Positions 33,610 through 42,685 of a DNA stretch of 64,000 nt are shown in pieces. The notes beneath the pieces were generated by a model that did no database searches, had not been told where the DNA came from, and saw nothing but the letters and a program-made list of their open reading frames with translations. Position 1 is the first letter of the stretch; each line of letters begins with the position of its first letter. Source of the DNA: Fibrobacter succinogenes (GTDB lineage Bacteria > Fibrobacterota > Fibrobacteria > Fibrobacterales > Fibrobacteraceae). A program made the translations under genes and the position numbers. Location of the stretch: contig CACWJY010000017.1 of the NCBI GenBank assembly GCA_902761355.1, positions 16,491 to 80,490 on the forward strand, given 5' to 3'.

Positions 33610-35097
33610 ATGAAAAAGATTTACGTTATGGCGTTGCTTGCCGCCTCCTTTGCTTTTGCAGACCCGCCGGCGAATTTTAGCGGCTGGGAAAAGGTGTTTG
33701 AGGATAACTTTGACGGCACATTTCTCGATAAGTCCAAGTGGAATTCGACCTATAACTGGGGGCCGACACACAATCACCGGGCCTATTGCGCTGCAGAAAA
33801 CGTAATTGTTTCTGACGGTACACTCAAGCTTAAAGGCGAAAAGAAGAAGCATCCGGATGCAAACGGCAGAACCGCGAAATTCAACGGTAAGGAAATTCCG
33901 GTCGACTACACTTCGGGGGCAATCGATACCAAGGGAAAATTTGAGGTCAAGTACGGCTATATCGAAGGCCGTTTTAAGGCTCCGTGGCAAAAGGGAACTT
34001 GGCCCGCTTTTTGGACGTTGCAGGATGGCTGGCCTCCTGAAATAGACATCCTTGAAATTCCGGCGTCGCGTAAGCAGCATCATTATTACTTGCACTATAC
34101 GGATCCGAGCTGGTATAATAGTCATGGCTCGGCATGGGACCATGAGGCGTCTTTTGGTGGCCACAAGGACGATGACGTAGACCGTTCGGCGGATTTCCAC
34201 AATTATGGCGTGGAGTGGGACGAAGGCACTCTCAGTTTTTACTTTGACGACAAAAAGTTTGCTAGCTACAACCGCCCGACCGAAATTAAACAGCTTGCGG
34301 CTCAGTACATTATCGTGAATCTCGCTATAGGTGGCTGGGCAGGTGATGATATCGAAATTACGTCGGATAAACCGGCCTATTTTGAAGCAGATTGGGTGCG
34401 TGTGTGGCAGGCGAAGCCCGCAAAGCCCGATACCATGCGCATCATGTCGATGAATTTCGGCACGTGCATGGTCAGAACTGACGAAAATAAACTTGCATTG
34501 GGCGATTGCAATGGCGATAACGCCGTCGTGACTATCACGCCACTTTCTTCAACCACTTACCGCATAAATTTTGGCGATATGTCGCTGGATACTCCGAACG
34601 AATCAACGGATGCCGGCATTACAATGGGTTTGTATACCTGGAATGGGGGCGGGCATCAGAAGGTCGTAATGGAAAAACAGTCCGGTTATGAAGGCTCTGT
34701 GGTGCGCATGAAAATGCAACACAGCAACATGTACGTGAGGGCGACGAGTGACGGTGAACGCGTGGTGCAAAGCTGGGCGGATGACTGGGAATGGAATCAG
34801 GTGTGGCGCCTGCTACCGGATACGCTTTCTTCTGATACAGGGAAAACTTCTTTTGGACAGGTTGCAAGTTTGTATGGCACGTCGGTTTTCTATGAGGATA
34901 ATCAGTTGTTTGTGAAACCAGGAAGTCACTTCAATAATGGAGCCGTGGTTCGTGTATTGGATTTTCAGGGCCGAGAATTGATGCGGCAGGACGCAAAACG
35001 CAGTGCTCCTGTAAATGTAAAAACGCTTGCTTCAGGTCTTTATCATGTTGTCGTGAGTGACGGTCTACATGTCGATATAAAACAGTTTAGGAAATAA
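33610..35097 (+). CDS. secreted GH16 beta-glucanase with beta-trefoil-like module
   Basis: A 495-residue polysaccharidase. The ATG at 33610 is preferred because GGAG lies 6 bases upstream and it gives the signal peptide MKKIYVMALLAASFAFADPP. The GH16 domain (about 20-275) has the catalytic EIDILE at Glu144, Asp146 and Glu149, the substrate-cleft WPAFWTLQDGWP, and FHNYGVEWDEGTLSFYFDD. This fits a laminarinase or lichenase-type enzyme that cuts beta-1,3(4)-glucans. A middle module (about 278-415) resembles ricin-like binding domains. The C-terminal 75 residues (VVRVLDFQGRELMRQ, ASGLYHVVVS) resemble sorting domains of the type IX secretion system. Confidence 0.88.
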   Translation: MKKIYVMALLAASFAFADPPANFSGWEKVFEDNFDGTFLDKSKWNSTYNWGPTHNHRAYCAAENVIVSDGTLKLKGEKKKHPDANGRTAKFNGKEIPVDYTSGAIDTKGKFEVKYGYIEGRFKAPWQKGTWPAFWTLQDGWPPEIDILEIPASRKQHHYYLHYTDPSWYNSHGSAWDHEASFGGHKDDDVDRSADFHNYGVEWDEGTLSFYFDDKKFASYNRPTEIKQLAAQYIIVNLAIGGWAGDDIEITSDKPAYFEADWVRVWQAKPAKPDTMRIMSMNFGTCMVRTDENKLALGDCNGDNAVVTITPLSSTTYRINFGDMSLDTPNESTDAGITMGLYTWNGGGHQKVVMEKQSGYEGSVVRMKMQHSNMYVRATSDGERVVQSWADDWEWNQVWRLLPDTLSSDTGKTSFGQVASLYGTSVFYEDNQLFVKPGSHFNNGAVVRVLDFQGRELMRQDAKRSAPVNVKTLASGLYHVVVSDGLHVDIKQFRK

Positions 35098-35146
35098 TTT
35101 TTTATATTTAATCTACCTTATAAATTATTTTGGAAAAGGAGAAACA

Positions 35147-36061
35147 ATGAGCTTTAAATATGCTTATCCCTTGGTCGTGGCTGCACTTTTGACTGCTTGT
35201 GGCGACAGTTCGTCAGATCCAACTCCTAATGCTGTTGCTGGTGGAAAAACTTCAAACGGTGGAAATCCTGCAGCTGATGTTAAGTTAGGGTGTGATTTTA
35301 AGATTGAAGATAACGCCTGGACCTTTGGGTACCCTGGTCTCGAAGGTTTTGGTTCGACATACCAGCTTACTTATGAGATTAATGGAGCTGATGTCGTTGT
35401 TACCGATAAATCAATCGAAACAGGTTCTCTTGCTCAAATGTACTGCAAGTTTGCAGAACCGGTTGAAGTTCGTGATGTCAATGGCGATGGAAGTGTGATA
35501 GAAACGACTTCTTGTGACGAAAACTTTGTCATGACGGTTGTTACGGTGACGAAGGATAATGAGGCGATTGACGGTGATATCGTGACGCGCGAAAGCTATT
35601 TTGCCGAGGTGATGTCTGAATGTAAACGCCTGAATGATATCGAAGATGAAGTATCTTCGTCATCTGCCGAAGGTGCTGATTTGGAAAGTTCCAGTTCTAG
35701 TGAAAAGGCTGAATCTAGCTCTAGTGAGGAATCTGAAATTTCTAGCTCCAGTGAAGAAGTGTTAGAAGAATCCAGTTCTAGTGAGGAGTCTAGTTCCAGT
35801 GAAGAATCAAGCTCCAGCGTGTATGAATACGAAGCTGTGGCAGGCTGTGGCTTTGTCAAGTCGGATTCCGTGTGGGCATATAGCTATACGTATGCTGGAG
35901 TTTCAACGTCGGTCAAGTATGAATGGAAGGATGATTCTACGGTGTCGTACTTGAAGAAGCAGACTCGTTTAGATGAACCGACTACATTAAGGAATGTGGA
36001 TCGTCAGGAAAAGTTCGAAGAAGCAATGGAAAATTGCATCTATTACAAGAAACGCGAGTAA
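35147..36061 (+). CDS. lipoprotein with Ser/Glu-rich linker
   Basis: A 304-residue predicted lipoprotein with the leader YAYPLVVAALLTACGDSSS, lipobox LTAC. Residues 45-160 form one domain (CDFKIEDNAWTFGYPGLEGF). Residues 165-225 are a linker of repeated SSSSEE units, a hallmark of Fibrobacter surface proteins. The C-terminal domain (CGFVKSDSVWAYSYTYAGVS) looks like a second copy of the first: both open with CxFxxxDxxWxxxY. The protein is therefore a tandem repeat separated by a flexible linker. Function unknown; GGAGAAAC precedes the start. Confidence 0.75.
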   Translation: MSFKYAYPLVVAALLTACGDSSSDPTPNAVAGGKTSNGGNPAADVKLGCDFKIEDNAWTFGYPGLEGFGSTYQLTYEINGADVVVTDKSIETGSLAQMYCKFAEPVEVRDVNGDGSVIETTSCDENFVMTVVTVTKDNEAIDGDIVTRESYFAEVMSECKRLNDIEDEVSSSSAEGADLESSSSSEKAESSSSEESEISSSSEEVLEESSSSEESSSSEESSSSVYEYEAVAGCGFVKSDSVWAYSYTYAGVSTSVKYEWKDDSTVSYLKKQTRLDEPTTLRNVDRQEKFEEAMENCIYYKKRE

Positions 36062-36083
36062 GCGGAATCATAAATTATTAAAC

Positions 36084-36120
36084 GAAAAAAGCTAACCGTT
36101 TTATTCGGCTAGCTTTTTTT
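36084..36120. terminator. bidirectional intrinsic terminator
   Basis: A long stem (AAAAAAGCTA and TAGCTTTTTT arms, with ACCG/CGGC-like inner pairing) has an A-run on one side and a T-run on the other. It serves the lipoprotein gene and the convergent methyltransferase gene. Confidence 0.9.
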
Positions 36121-36139
36121 ATAAAAATGGAGTGGAAAA

Positions 36140-37333
36140 TTAAACCACTTGTACGAGCAATCCCTTGAGGTACTGGCCTTCGGGGAAAGCTGTATTCACA
36201 GGGTGGTCGGCGGGTTGGCCGAATCGTTCAATGATTTGAACGCGCCGATGGGCATCGGCGGCGGCATCCGCGATAATCTTCTGGAATAAGTCCATTTCCA
36301 TGAGGCCGGAGCAGCTGAAGGTCGCGAGCATGCCGCCTTCGGCCAAGAGCTTCATGGCGAGCAGGTTGATGTCCTTGTAGCCGCGGGCACCCTTCTGCAG
36401 GTTATCCTTGCTTTCTACGAATTTGGGCGGGTCCAGCACGATGAGGTCGAAGGTTTCGGCCTTGTCGCGGCACTTGCGCAGGTACTGGAATACGTCGGCT
36501 TCCACGTGCGTGGCGTGGGCGGTGCTGAGCTTGTTGCGCATGATGCCTTCCTTGGCGAGCTTGAGCGCATCCTTGGAAACATCCACCTGATAGACTTTCT
36601 CGCAACCACCGCGGAGAGCGTAGAGTCCGAAGCCGCCGGTATAGCAGAAGCAGTTCAGAACCTTCTTGCCCTTAGAAAGCTCGCCAATGCGGCGACGGGC
36701 GTCACGCTGGTCCAGGTAATAGCCGGTCTTGTGACCGTTCTTCACGTCGATGGGGAAGAGGATTCCGTTCTCGTTGATGATGACGGGTTCATCGGGAACT
36801 TCTCCGTAGACGCAACCGGTACGGAGTGGTAAACCTTCTTTCTTGCGCACGTCAGAATCGCAGCGTTCGTAAATGCCGCGGCAGTGTGTCTTTTCGGCGA
36901 GCAGTTCGTAAATATCTTTGCGGTGGACTTCGGCGCCGGCGGCGAGGATTTCCACGGAGTAGATGTCGGCGTACTTATCGATAATGCAACCGGGAATGCC
37001 GTCATTTTCGGCATTAATTAGGCGGAAGGCGCTTTCCTTGTCTTCGATGTCGAAACCGCGACTTTTGCGGGCGGCAATCGCGCGATCGAGCAAGTCGCTA
37101 AAGAATTCGCGGTCAATATTAGCCTTTTCGCCGAACGTCCAAAAACGCCCGCGAATCTGGGATTTGGGCGAGTACGCCGCAAGACCCAGAAAGTCGCTCT
37201 TGTAGCTGTAAACTTCAACGGTGTCGCCAAGTTCCGGGTCGCCGATAACTTCGTCAACGGCTCCGCTAAAAATCCAGGGGTGGTAACGCAATGCGGACTT
37301 TTCGCGTCCGGCTTTCAAGGTAATTGCTTTCAT
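36140..37333 (-). CDS. rlmI: RlmI-type 23S rRNA methyltransferase
   Basis: A 397-residue class I SAM-dependent methyltransferase. An N-terminal PUA domain (residues 1-75, SALRYHPWIFSGAVDEV) and a central EEHEE-like domain (about 80-180) precede the Rossmann domain with NCFCYTGGFGLYALRGG (SAM binding), QVDVSKDALKLA, LIVLDPPKF and the catalytic-type FSCSGLME. RlmI makes m5C1962 in 23S rRNA; related proteins differ in target, so the exact base is not certain. A TACATT hexamer ends 7 bases before the ATG and there is no Shine-Dalgarno site, suggesting a leaderless mRNA. Confidence 0.88.
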   Translation of the reverse strand: MKAITLKAGREKSALRYHPWIFSGAVDEVIGDPELGDTVEVYSYKSDFLGLAAYSPKSQIRGRFWTFGEKANIDREFFSDLLDRAIAARKSRGFDIEDKESAFRLINAENDGIPGCIIDKYADIYSVEILAAGAEVHRKDIYELLAEKTHCRGIYERCDSDVRKKEGLPLRTGCVYGEVPDEPVIINENGILFPIDVKNGHKTGYYLDQRDARRRIGELSKGKKVLNCFCYTGGFGLYALRGGCEKVYQVDVSKDALKLAKEGIMRNKLSTAHATHVEADVFQYLRKCRDKAETFDLIVLDPPKFVESKDNLQKGARGYKDINLLAMKLLAEGGMLATFSCSGLMEMDLFQKIIADAAADAHRRVQIIERFGQPADHPVNTAFPEGQYLKGLLVQVV

Positions 37334-37398
37334 GAGGGTAAATGTAGGAAAATTTTTTCTTTTAAAATAGGGTGCTTTTTTCTAGATTTGGCGCCAAG

Positions 37399-37830
37399 AT
37401 GTTCGAGAGCCTTTTTGACAAGTATCCCTTCTTTCGTGCGGTGCCTTGCATCCTTTGCATGGCGATTATCTTTAAGCTTTCTTCGCTGACCAATGAACAG
37501 TTAGAAAATTTTCCGCATATTTGGGATAAGCTGGCTCACTTTTGCGAATATGCAACCCTCGCCGGTTGCTATGCCATGCTCTGGACTCGTAACGAGTGGT
37601 CTAAGCGCCAGTGGTTGCGGGTGATTGTGGTTGGGGTACTTGCGCTCCTTTACGGTTGTACCGACGAATACCATCAGAGCTTTGTCGAAGGCCGCGACAG
37701 CAGCGTACTCGACTTGGTGGCGGACCTGACGGGTGGACTTGTGGGCGGTGTTGTTTATGCCGTAGTTACGCGGATTTTGAACCGCTACGATCCGGTGCCC
37801 GAAAAGCCTAAAAATCCCCAAGCAGAATAA
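37399..37830 (+). CDS. VanZ-like membrane protein
   Basis: A 143-residue protein with four hydrophobic helices and the VanZ signature: HIWDKLAHFCEYATLAGCY and YGCTDEYHQSFVEGRDSSVL followed by DLVADLTGGLVGG. VanZ-like proteins are widespread; one gives teicoplanin resistance, but the biochemical role of most is unknown. I chose the ATG at 37399 over a GTG at 37372 because the longer N-terminus adds nothing conserved. The 3' end overlaps the convergent murB by 23 bases. Confidence 0.82.
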   Translation: MFESLFDKYPFFRAVPCILCMAIIFKLSSLTNEQLENFPHIWDKLAHFCEYATLAGCYAMLWTRNEWSKRQWLRVIVVGVLALLYGCTDEYHQSFVEGRDSSVLDLVADLTGGLVGGVVYAVVTRILNRYDPVPEKPKNPQAE

Positions 37831-38716
37831 TTTCTCGTTTTAATTCAATTTTGAATTTCTCGGCGACCTTGCTTTGTACAAATTCGCTGAGTTCCTTGAT
37901 GTCGCTTGCGGTGGCTCCGCCTGCATTTACAATGAAGTTCGCATGAACGGTACTGACTTCGGCTCCACCGATGCGGTACCCCTTGAGGCCAGCATGTTCA
38001 ATATAGTAACCCGGTGCAATTTGCGTGGGAGTGTCGGCAGCGCCATGTTCAAGACGCTTAAAGGTGGAACCTGCATTCGGCATGTTGAGTGGCTGTGTCG
38101 CCTTGCGTTTTGCCATGCATTCGGCGAGTTCTGCTTCGAGGTCGGCGACCGTCTTGCCCTGTGCGCTTGCGGTTGGCAACTGGAATGTCGCGGAGACAAT
38201 CGTTTCGCCTAGTTTCTGAAAGGCGCTTTGTCTGTATCCGAAACTGCATTCGTTTACGGTGTATTCGTGGCGATTGCCGGCGCCGTCAAGGGTTGTGACC
38301 TGCGTGCAACAGCATCCTATTTCTTGACCATAGGCGCCGGCGTTCATGTAGATGGCGCCGCCTAGAGTCCCAGGAATTCCAGCGAGCTTATGGATGCCTG
38401 CAAAACCCTGCTTCAAAACGCTGCGGGCAAACCTGCCCAGCGGAACGGCTGCTCCGACCTTGAAAGCTCCGTTTCCAAGATTTTCCATCGAAGAAAAATC
38501 TCCGGCAAGTGTTATGATTACGCCATTGAAACCCTTGTCTGAAACAAGCAGATTCGAGCCATTCCCTAAGATAAAGAAGGGAAGTCCCTTTTCGTGGGCC
38601 AAGTTTAAAGCTCTTTTGAGATCATCCAGGCTTTCTGCCTTCGTAAAATAATGTGCGGGACCACCCACCTTAAAGGTGGTGTGCTTGCTCATTGGTTCAT
38701 TATCAAGGAGAATCAT
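37808..38716 (-). CDS. murB: UDP-N-acetylenolpyruvoylglucosamine reductase
   Basis: MurB reduces UDP-GlcNAc-enolpyruvate to UDP-MurNAc using FAD and NADPH. The 302-residue protein is the short type II form. It has TTFKVGGPAHYF, FILGNGSNLLVSDKGF, GIPGTLGGAIYMNAGAYG (FAD binding), CSFGYRQSAF, the proton-donor region NAGSTFKR and VHANFIVNAGGA. It is separated from the main cluster, where murB often follows murC. A TATATT hexamer ends 6 bases before the ATG with no Shine-Dalgarno site, so the mRNA may be leaderless. Confidence 0.95.
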   Translation of the reverse strand: MILLDNEPMSKHTTFKVGGPAHYFTKAESLDDLKRALNLAHEKGLPFFILGNGSNLLVSDKGFNGVIITLAGDFSSMENLGNGAFKVGAAVPLGRFARSVLKQGFAGIHKLAGIPGTLGGAIYMNAGAYGQEIGCCCTQVTTLDGAGNRHEYTVNECSFGYRQSAFQKLGETIVSATFQLPTASAQGKTVADLEAELAECMAKRKATQPLNMPNAGSTFKRLEHGAADTPTQIAPGYYIEHAGLKGYRIGGAEVSTVHANFIVNAGGATASDIKELSEFVQSKVAEKFKIELKREIILLGDF

Positions 38717-38748
38717 GCGATAAATATAAAATTTCTATTATTCCCTCT

Positions 38749-39891
38749 ATGACTAACGAGGAACTGAAACAATTCAAGGCCGCGATTTCGATTACGGCCG
38801 TGGCTCAAAGCTTGGGAGTAGATGTCTCTCATGGCAAATGTCGTTGTTTCTTTCCGCAGCGTCATACCCATGGAGATCGCACACCCTCGGTTTCCATTTC
38901 CGAAGAACGAGGCTATTTTCGTTGCTGGGTTTGCGACGATGTCCGTGGCGATGTGATTTCGTTAGTGCAGATTGTCAAGGACTGCAGCTTTATCGAGGCA
39001 CTCAGCTGGCTTATGGAACAGTATCCGTTCTTGGTGCCGCCTTCCGCCCGCAAAGAAATGGAACGTCAGGCAGAACGCCCGCAATCGTCTGCCTCGTGGC
39101 GTCAACAGGCTCCGGTGCAGGGGCGTTCTCCGCAAAGTCATCCGCCGGTGCCCGAGATGGAACGTCCTTCTGACCCCGAAGAACCGCCATTAGTCTCTGA
39201 TGATGACCGCAAAAAAATAATCCTTTCGTTCCTTAAACGCTTAAGCCCGGTCGACAATACGCCTGCTGCTAAATGGCTTGCCTGGCGTCGCATCTATAAA
39301 CCCGTATGGGACAAGATGCTCTTGCGTACCATTACCAACTACGAGGCCGTCAATAACAGCCTCAAAGCAGATTTTGGAGAAGAGGTCCTTAAGTATGTGG
39401 GGTTGTTTAACGACAAGGGGCATTTGCGCTATTATAAACATCCGCTGATTTTCCCGTATCTAGATACCATGCGCCGTTCCTTTTATTTTCAGGCCCGTGC
39501 GATTGACGAGACGGTTAAGCCCAAGGAACTTAATTTACGGGGGACCGTCCCTTATCCGTATAATTTGTCGGCCCTCAACGAAAAACCGGGCTGGGTCTAC
39601 CTTTGCGAGGGTGTTGTTGACACGCTCACCTTTTTAGGTCAAAAAATCAATGCTGTCGGTATTCCGGGAGTTCGCAGCTTTAAGGTGGAGTGGTTAAGCC
39701 TTTTTAAGAACAAAAATGTGGTACTTTGTCTGGATCACGATGAGGCTGGCCGCTCGGGAATGGAATATATCGGCAACTTGTTTACGCAAGCGGGAATACA
39801 TAATGTAATTTTGGGCGAAGGAATGGAAAACCTGCCGACCGCCATGAAAGAAGGCGAAGATATCAACGACTGGTTCGGAGGAAAAAAGTGA
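38749..39891 (+). CDS. short DnaG-like primase (zinc finger plus Toprim)
   Basis: A 380-residue protein with only part of the DnaG layout. The N-terminal CHC2-type zinc-binding region has CRCFFPQRHTHGDRTPSVSI and YFRCWVCDDVRGDVISLVQ, with Cys/His spacing unlike classic DnaG. A Pro/Ser-rich segment (about 110-145) follows. The Toprim domain has VYLCEGVVDTL (catalytic Glu), NAVGIPGVRSF and CLDHDEAGRSG (the DxD motif). The C-terminal helicase-interaction domain of DnaG is missing. It could be a second, specialised primase or a relic of a mobile element; its neighbours are chromosomal. It overlaps mtgA by 1 base. Confidence 0.75.
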   Translation: MTNEELKQFKAAISITAVAQSLGVDVSHGKCRCFFPQRHTHGDRTPSVSISEERGYFRCWVCDDVRGDVISLVQIVKDCSFIEALSWLMEQYPFLVPPSARKEMERQAERPQSSASWRQQAPVQGRSPQSHPPVPEMERPSDPEEPPLVSDDDRKKIILSFLKRLSPVDNTPAAKWLAWRRIYKPVWDKMLLRTITNYEAVNNSLKADFGEEVLKYVGLFNDKGHLRYYKHPLIFPYLDTMRRSFYFQARAIDETVKPKELNLRGTVPYPYNLSALNEKPGWVYLCEGVVDTLTFLGQKINAVGIPGVRSFKVEWLSLFKNKNVVLCLDHDEAGRSGMEYIGNLFTQAGIHNVILGEGMENLPTAMKEGEDINDWFGGKK

Positions 39892-40853
39892 TGGAAAAGG
39901 TGAAGCTTTTTTTGAGTAAGGTAAAGTCTTTTTTTAAGTGGTTCACGAACACGACGTTTGCGAAGGTATCCGGATTTATAATCAAGTGGCTTTATCGCAT
40001 CATTAACTTAGTTATCCGTCAGGCCCTTCTGATTCTGATTATTTATTCGGCGCTTTTCTCGGTGGCCGCCTCCTATGCCCTTTACCGCGCCTTTATTTAC
40101 GGCTACGATATTTACGAGGGTGTTCAGGAACTCAAGGATACGCAGCCGGAAATGAGCAAGTACATGGAGGCCCTGCGAGATTCGAATCCGAATATTCAAA
40201 TCAGGCATACCTATGTTCCGCTCGATTCAATTAATCCGTATTTGCGCAAGGCGGTAATCGCAAGCGAAGATGCCGGTTTCTATTTCCATCCCGGTTTTGA
40301 TATCCGTGCCATTGCCGAGGCACTTGATGCGAACCAGGTGGCCGGCAAGACCAAGTTTGGCGGTTCTACGATTACGCAACAGCTGGCCAAGAACTTGTTC
40401 TTGAGCGGAGAACGTTCGTTTAACCGTAAGTTCAAGGAACTGGCCTATGCGCTTTTGATGGAACATGAACTGGGCAAGGACCGTATTTTGGAACTGTACC
40501 TAAACTATGCCCAGTGGGGCAAGGATATTTTTGGGTGCCAGGAAGCCTGCCTTGCGTATTACAAAAAGAGCTGCTCCAAGTTGAGCGTGGACCAGGCCAT
40601 CAATATGGCGGCCATGTTGGCAAGCCCGGGCAAGCATCATCCGAATATGCGTGAGAGCCAGTTCATGGCAAAGCGCCGTGCCGTCATTTACCAGAACATG
40701 TTCCCCAAAAAGGATAGCGTGCTGGTGGATTCGTTGCGTCAGCTGATGGCACCGCTCCCTAAGGATTCTACTAAAAACGAATTGCCTAAAAAGGATCCCG
40801 TTAAAAAGGATTCTGATAAAAAAGAGCCGGTAAAGCCGCACAAGGCTAAATAA
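39891..40853 (+). CDS. mtgA: monofunctional peptidoglycan glycosyltransferase
   Basis: MtgA polymerises lipid II into glycan strands without a transpeptidase domain. The 320-residue GT51 protein has a membrane anchor (about residues 36-60, ALLILIIYSALFSVAASYAL). Catalytic motifs are VIASEDAGFYFHPGFD (catalytic Glu), FGGSTITQQLAKN, RKFKELAYALLME and ELYLNYAQWGKDIFG. A Lys/Asp/Pro-rich tail of about 40 residues (PKKDPVKKDSDKK) is unusual. GGAGG lies 10 bases before the ATG. The start overlaps the primase stop codon (TGATG), so the two are coupled. Confidence 0.9.
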   Translation: MEKVKLFLSKVKSFFKWFTNTTFAKVSGFIIKWLYRIINLVIRQALLILIIYSALFSVAASYALYRAFIYGYDIYEGVQELKDTQPEMSKYMEALRDSNPNIQIRHTYVPLDSINPYLRKAVIASEDAGFYFHPGFDIRAIAEALDANQVAGKTKFGGSTITQQLAKNLFLSGERSFNRKFKELAYALLMEHELGKDRILELYLNYAQWGKDIFGCQEACLAYYKKSCSKLSVDQAINMAAMLASPGKHHPNMRESQFMAKRRAVIYQNMFPKKDSVLVDSLRQLMAPLPKDSTKNELPKKDPVKKDSDKKEPVKPHKAK

Positions 40854-40868
40854 ACGCGGCCGTTTATT
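40849..40868. terminator. inverted repeat between convergent genes
   Basis: AATAAACG and CGTTTATT arms around CGGC contain both stop codons, that of mtgA in the left arm and that of dnaX in the right. It lacks a T-run, so its strength as a terminator is uncertain. Confidence 0.4.
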
Positions 40869-42633
40869 AGGCGTTGTCGTCGTTGTCCGAGTCGCAGCCT
40901 TCGCTCTGTTGCGGGACTACGGGGCGTGCGCTCTTATGGCTGTAAATGAGTTCTGCCGCAAAAAGCTGTTTCAACTTTTGCAGGCCAGGTTCTTTTTCCA
41001 AGTCGAGTTCGTAAGGCGACATCTGCGCTTGCTTGCGGATTTGCTGCTCGGCTTCGTTAAAGACGCGCGTCTTGATAGAAAGGCTAACCGCCGTCTGTAA
41101 GTATTCTTCGAGAATCTGCTTTAACCGTTCCAGGTATTCGGGGTGCTCGTCCATCTGCTTTGCACCCCATGAATCTTCAGCGGTTTCACTTAGGTAGGTA
41201 AGTGCCACGGGGAATGGAGTCTGCTGCAGGTCGCCGGTCTCGAGGACGGTGTCGTTGAGGGCGACCGACATGGCAAAACCTTCGCTATCGGCGATACGTG
41301 CACGGATGGAATTCCATGCGGCGGCAAGTTCGTAGCGGCTGTAGGTGGGAACGCTGTAACCAGTCGAAATGCCCTGTTGCAAGGCTGCAAAGGGGTTTTC
41401 TTCTCGCTGCTGTAACGCCTTGGCTTCTTCTTCGGCGTCCAGCATATTCTGGACTTCAGTTACTTTTTTTTTTAACGCCTCGTCGGAGGCGCCGGCTTTG
41501 CTCGGATCGTTGATGGCCGCAAGTGCTCGCCTCAAGTCGGTGAGGTGGTCTAGCCATGCCATGCGGGCAAAGGTGGTTTCGACGAGTAGGCGCGGGTTGG
41601 TGCTGTAGCGCAGCGTTGCCTGCAGGTCAATCAGCATCTTACTGATGCGCAAGATGTCGCCGTTCTTTAAGCTGGGGACGGCGCTCTTGTATTTAGAGTA
41701 AAGGTCTTCGGAGACGTTCAGTACGTCGGGTGTAAAGGCGTCGAGGCGCGTATAGAGCAGGTTGCGCAGGAACTTGCCGAAACCGTCCAGGAGCGGAGTG
41801 AATTCGATGCCGCGCTTGCAGGCGTCATCGACCATCTTAAAACAGCCTTTAAGGTCGTGACCTTCGATGGCCGTAATCAGCGTAAAGAACAGTTCGACGG
41901 GCGGAATGCCGAGAACGCTACGGACGGCGTCTGCCGTCATGTCGCTGCCGGTAAAGGCGTAGGCCTGGTCAAAGTAGGTGAGGCCGTCGCGCATGGAACC
42001 GTCAGCCTTTTCGGCGAAAACATCAAGGGTTTCGTCGGTGGCGTTAATGCCTTCTTGTTCGCAGATGTAGCGCAGGCGGCTACGAATCTGCTCGACCGAG
42101 AGGCGCTTGAAGTCAAAGCGCTGCACGCGGGAGAGAATGGTCTGCGGAACCTTGTTGACTTCGGTCGTCGCAAAGATGAAGATTACATGCTCGGGCGGTT
42201 CTTCGAGCGTCTTGAGGAGCGCGTTGAAGGCTCCGGTCGAAAGCATGTGGACTTCGTCGATGATAAAAATCTTGTATTTGCCGATAACTGGCGGATACTG
42301 CACACGTTCGATCACGTCGCGGATATTGTCGACGCCGGTGTTGGAGGCTGCGTCTATTTCAAAGACGTCCATCGGGTTTCCGCCCGAAATGTCCTTGCAG
42401 CTTTCGCATTGTCCACAGGGGTGGAGCGGATCGCCACCGGTGCAGTTGAGGGTGCGTGCGAGGATACGGGCACTGGTGGTCTTGCCGACGCCGCGGGTTC
42501 CGGTAAACAGGAATGCGTGGTGGAGACGTCCCCCTTCGATTGCGTTCTGAAGGGTTTGTGCGATATGTTCCTGACCGACCATGTCGGAGAAAGATTGCGG
42601 ACGCCACTTACGGGCCATTGCTACGTATGCCAT
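40867..42633 (-). CDS. dnaX: DNA polymerase III subunit gamma/tau
   Basis: DnaX is the ATPase of the clamp loader. From the ATG at 42633 the protein has 588 residues and opens with MAYVAMARKWRPQSFSDMVG, the standard start. A longer frame runs through the promoter and is rejected. Walker A is GTRGVGKT (residues 45-52), the zinc site is Cys64, Cys73, Cys76 and Cys79, Walker B is IIDEVHML and sensor 1 is FATTEVNKVP. Domain III and a charged tau-like C-terminal part follow, without an obvious frameshift signal. A TATATT hexamer ends 7 bases before the start codon. Confidence 0.95.
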   Translation of the reverse strand: MAYVAMARKWRPQSFSDMVGQEHIAQTLQNAIEGGRLHHAFLFTGTRGVGKTTSARILARTLNCTGGDPLHPCGQCESCKDISGGNPMDVFEIDAASNTGVDNIRDVIERVQYPPVIGKYKIFIIDEVHMLSTGAFNALLKTLEEPPEHVIFIFATTEVNKVPQTILSRVQRFDFKRLSVEQIRSRLRYICEQEGINATDETLDVFAEKADGSMRDGLTYFDQAYAFTGSDMTADAVRSVLGIPPVELFFTLITAIEGHDLKGCFKMVDDACKRGIEFTPLLDGFGKFLRNLLYTRLDAFTPDVLNVSEDLYSKYKSAVPSLKNGDILRISKMLIDLQATLRYSTNPRLLVETTFARMAWLDHLTDLRRALAAINDPSKAGASDEALKKKVTEVQNMLDAEEEAKALQQREENPFAALQQGISTGYSVPTYSRYELAAAWNSIRARIADSEGFAMSVALNDTVLETGDLQQTPFPVALTYLSETAEDSWGAKQMDEHPEYLERLKQILEEYLQTAVSLSIKTRVFNEAEQQIRKQAQMSPYELDLEKEPGLQKLKQLFAAELIYSHKSARPVVPQQSEGCDSDNDDNA

Positions 42634-42640
42634 GTGCGGG

Positions 42641-42669
42641 AATATAGTAAAAGGCGAGAGCAGCGGCAA
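42641..42669 (-). promoter_or_regulatory. dnaX promoter
   Basis: TTGCCG (42664-42669), a 17-base spacer and TATATT (42641-42646) lie on the minus strand. The -10 ends 7 bases before the ATG, so transcription should begin at or beside the start codon. An 8-bp palindrome, AAAATAAC/GTTATTTT (42668-42685), touches the -35 and may be an operator. Confidence 0.65.
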
Positions 42670-42685
42670 AATAACTTGTTATTTT

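Noticed and set aside
35680..35820. A dense repeat array that might suggest CRISPR or a minisatellite
   Set aside because: It is the coding sequence of the Ser/Glu linker in the lipoprotein gene; units are codon-sized, in frame, and have no spacers.
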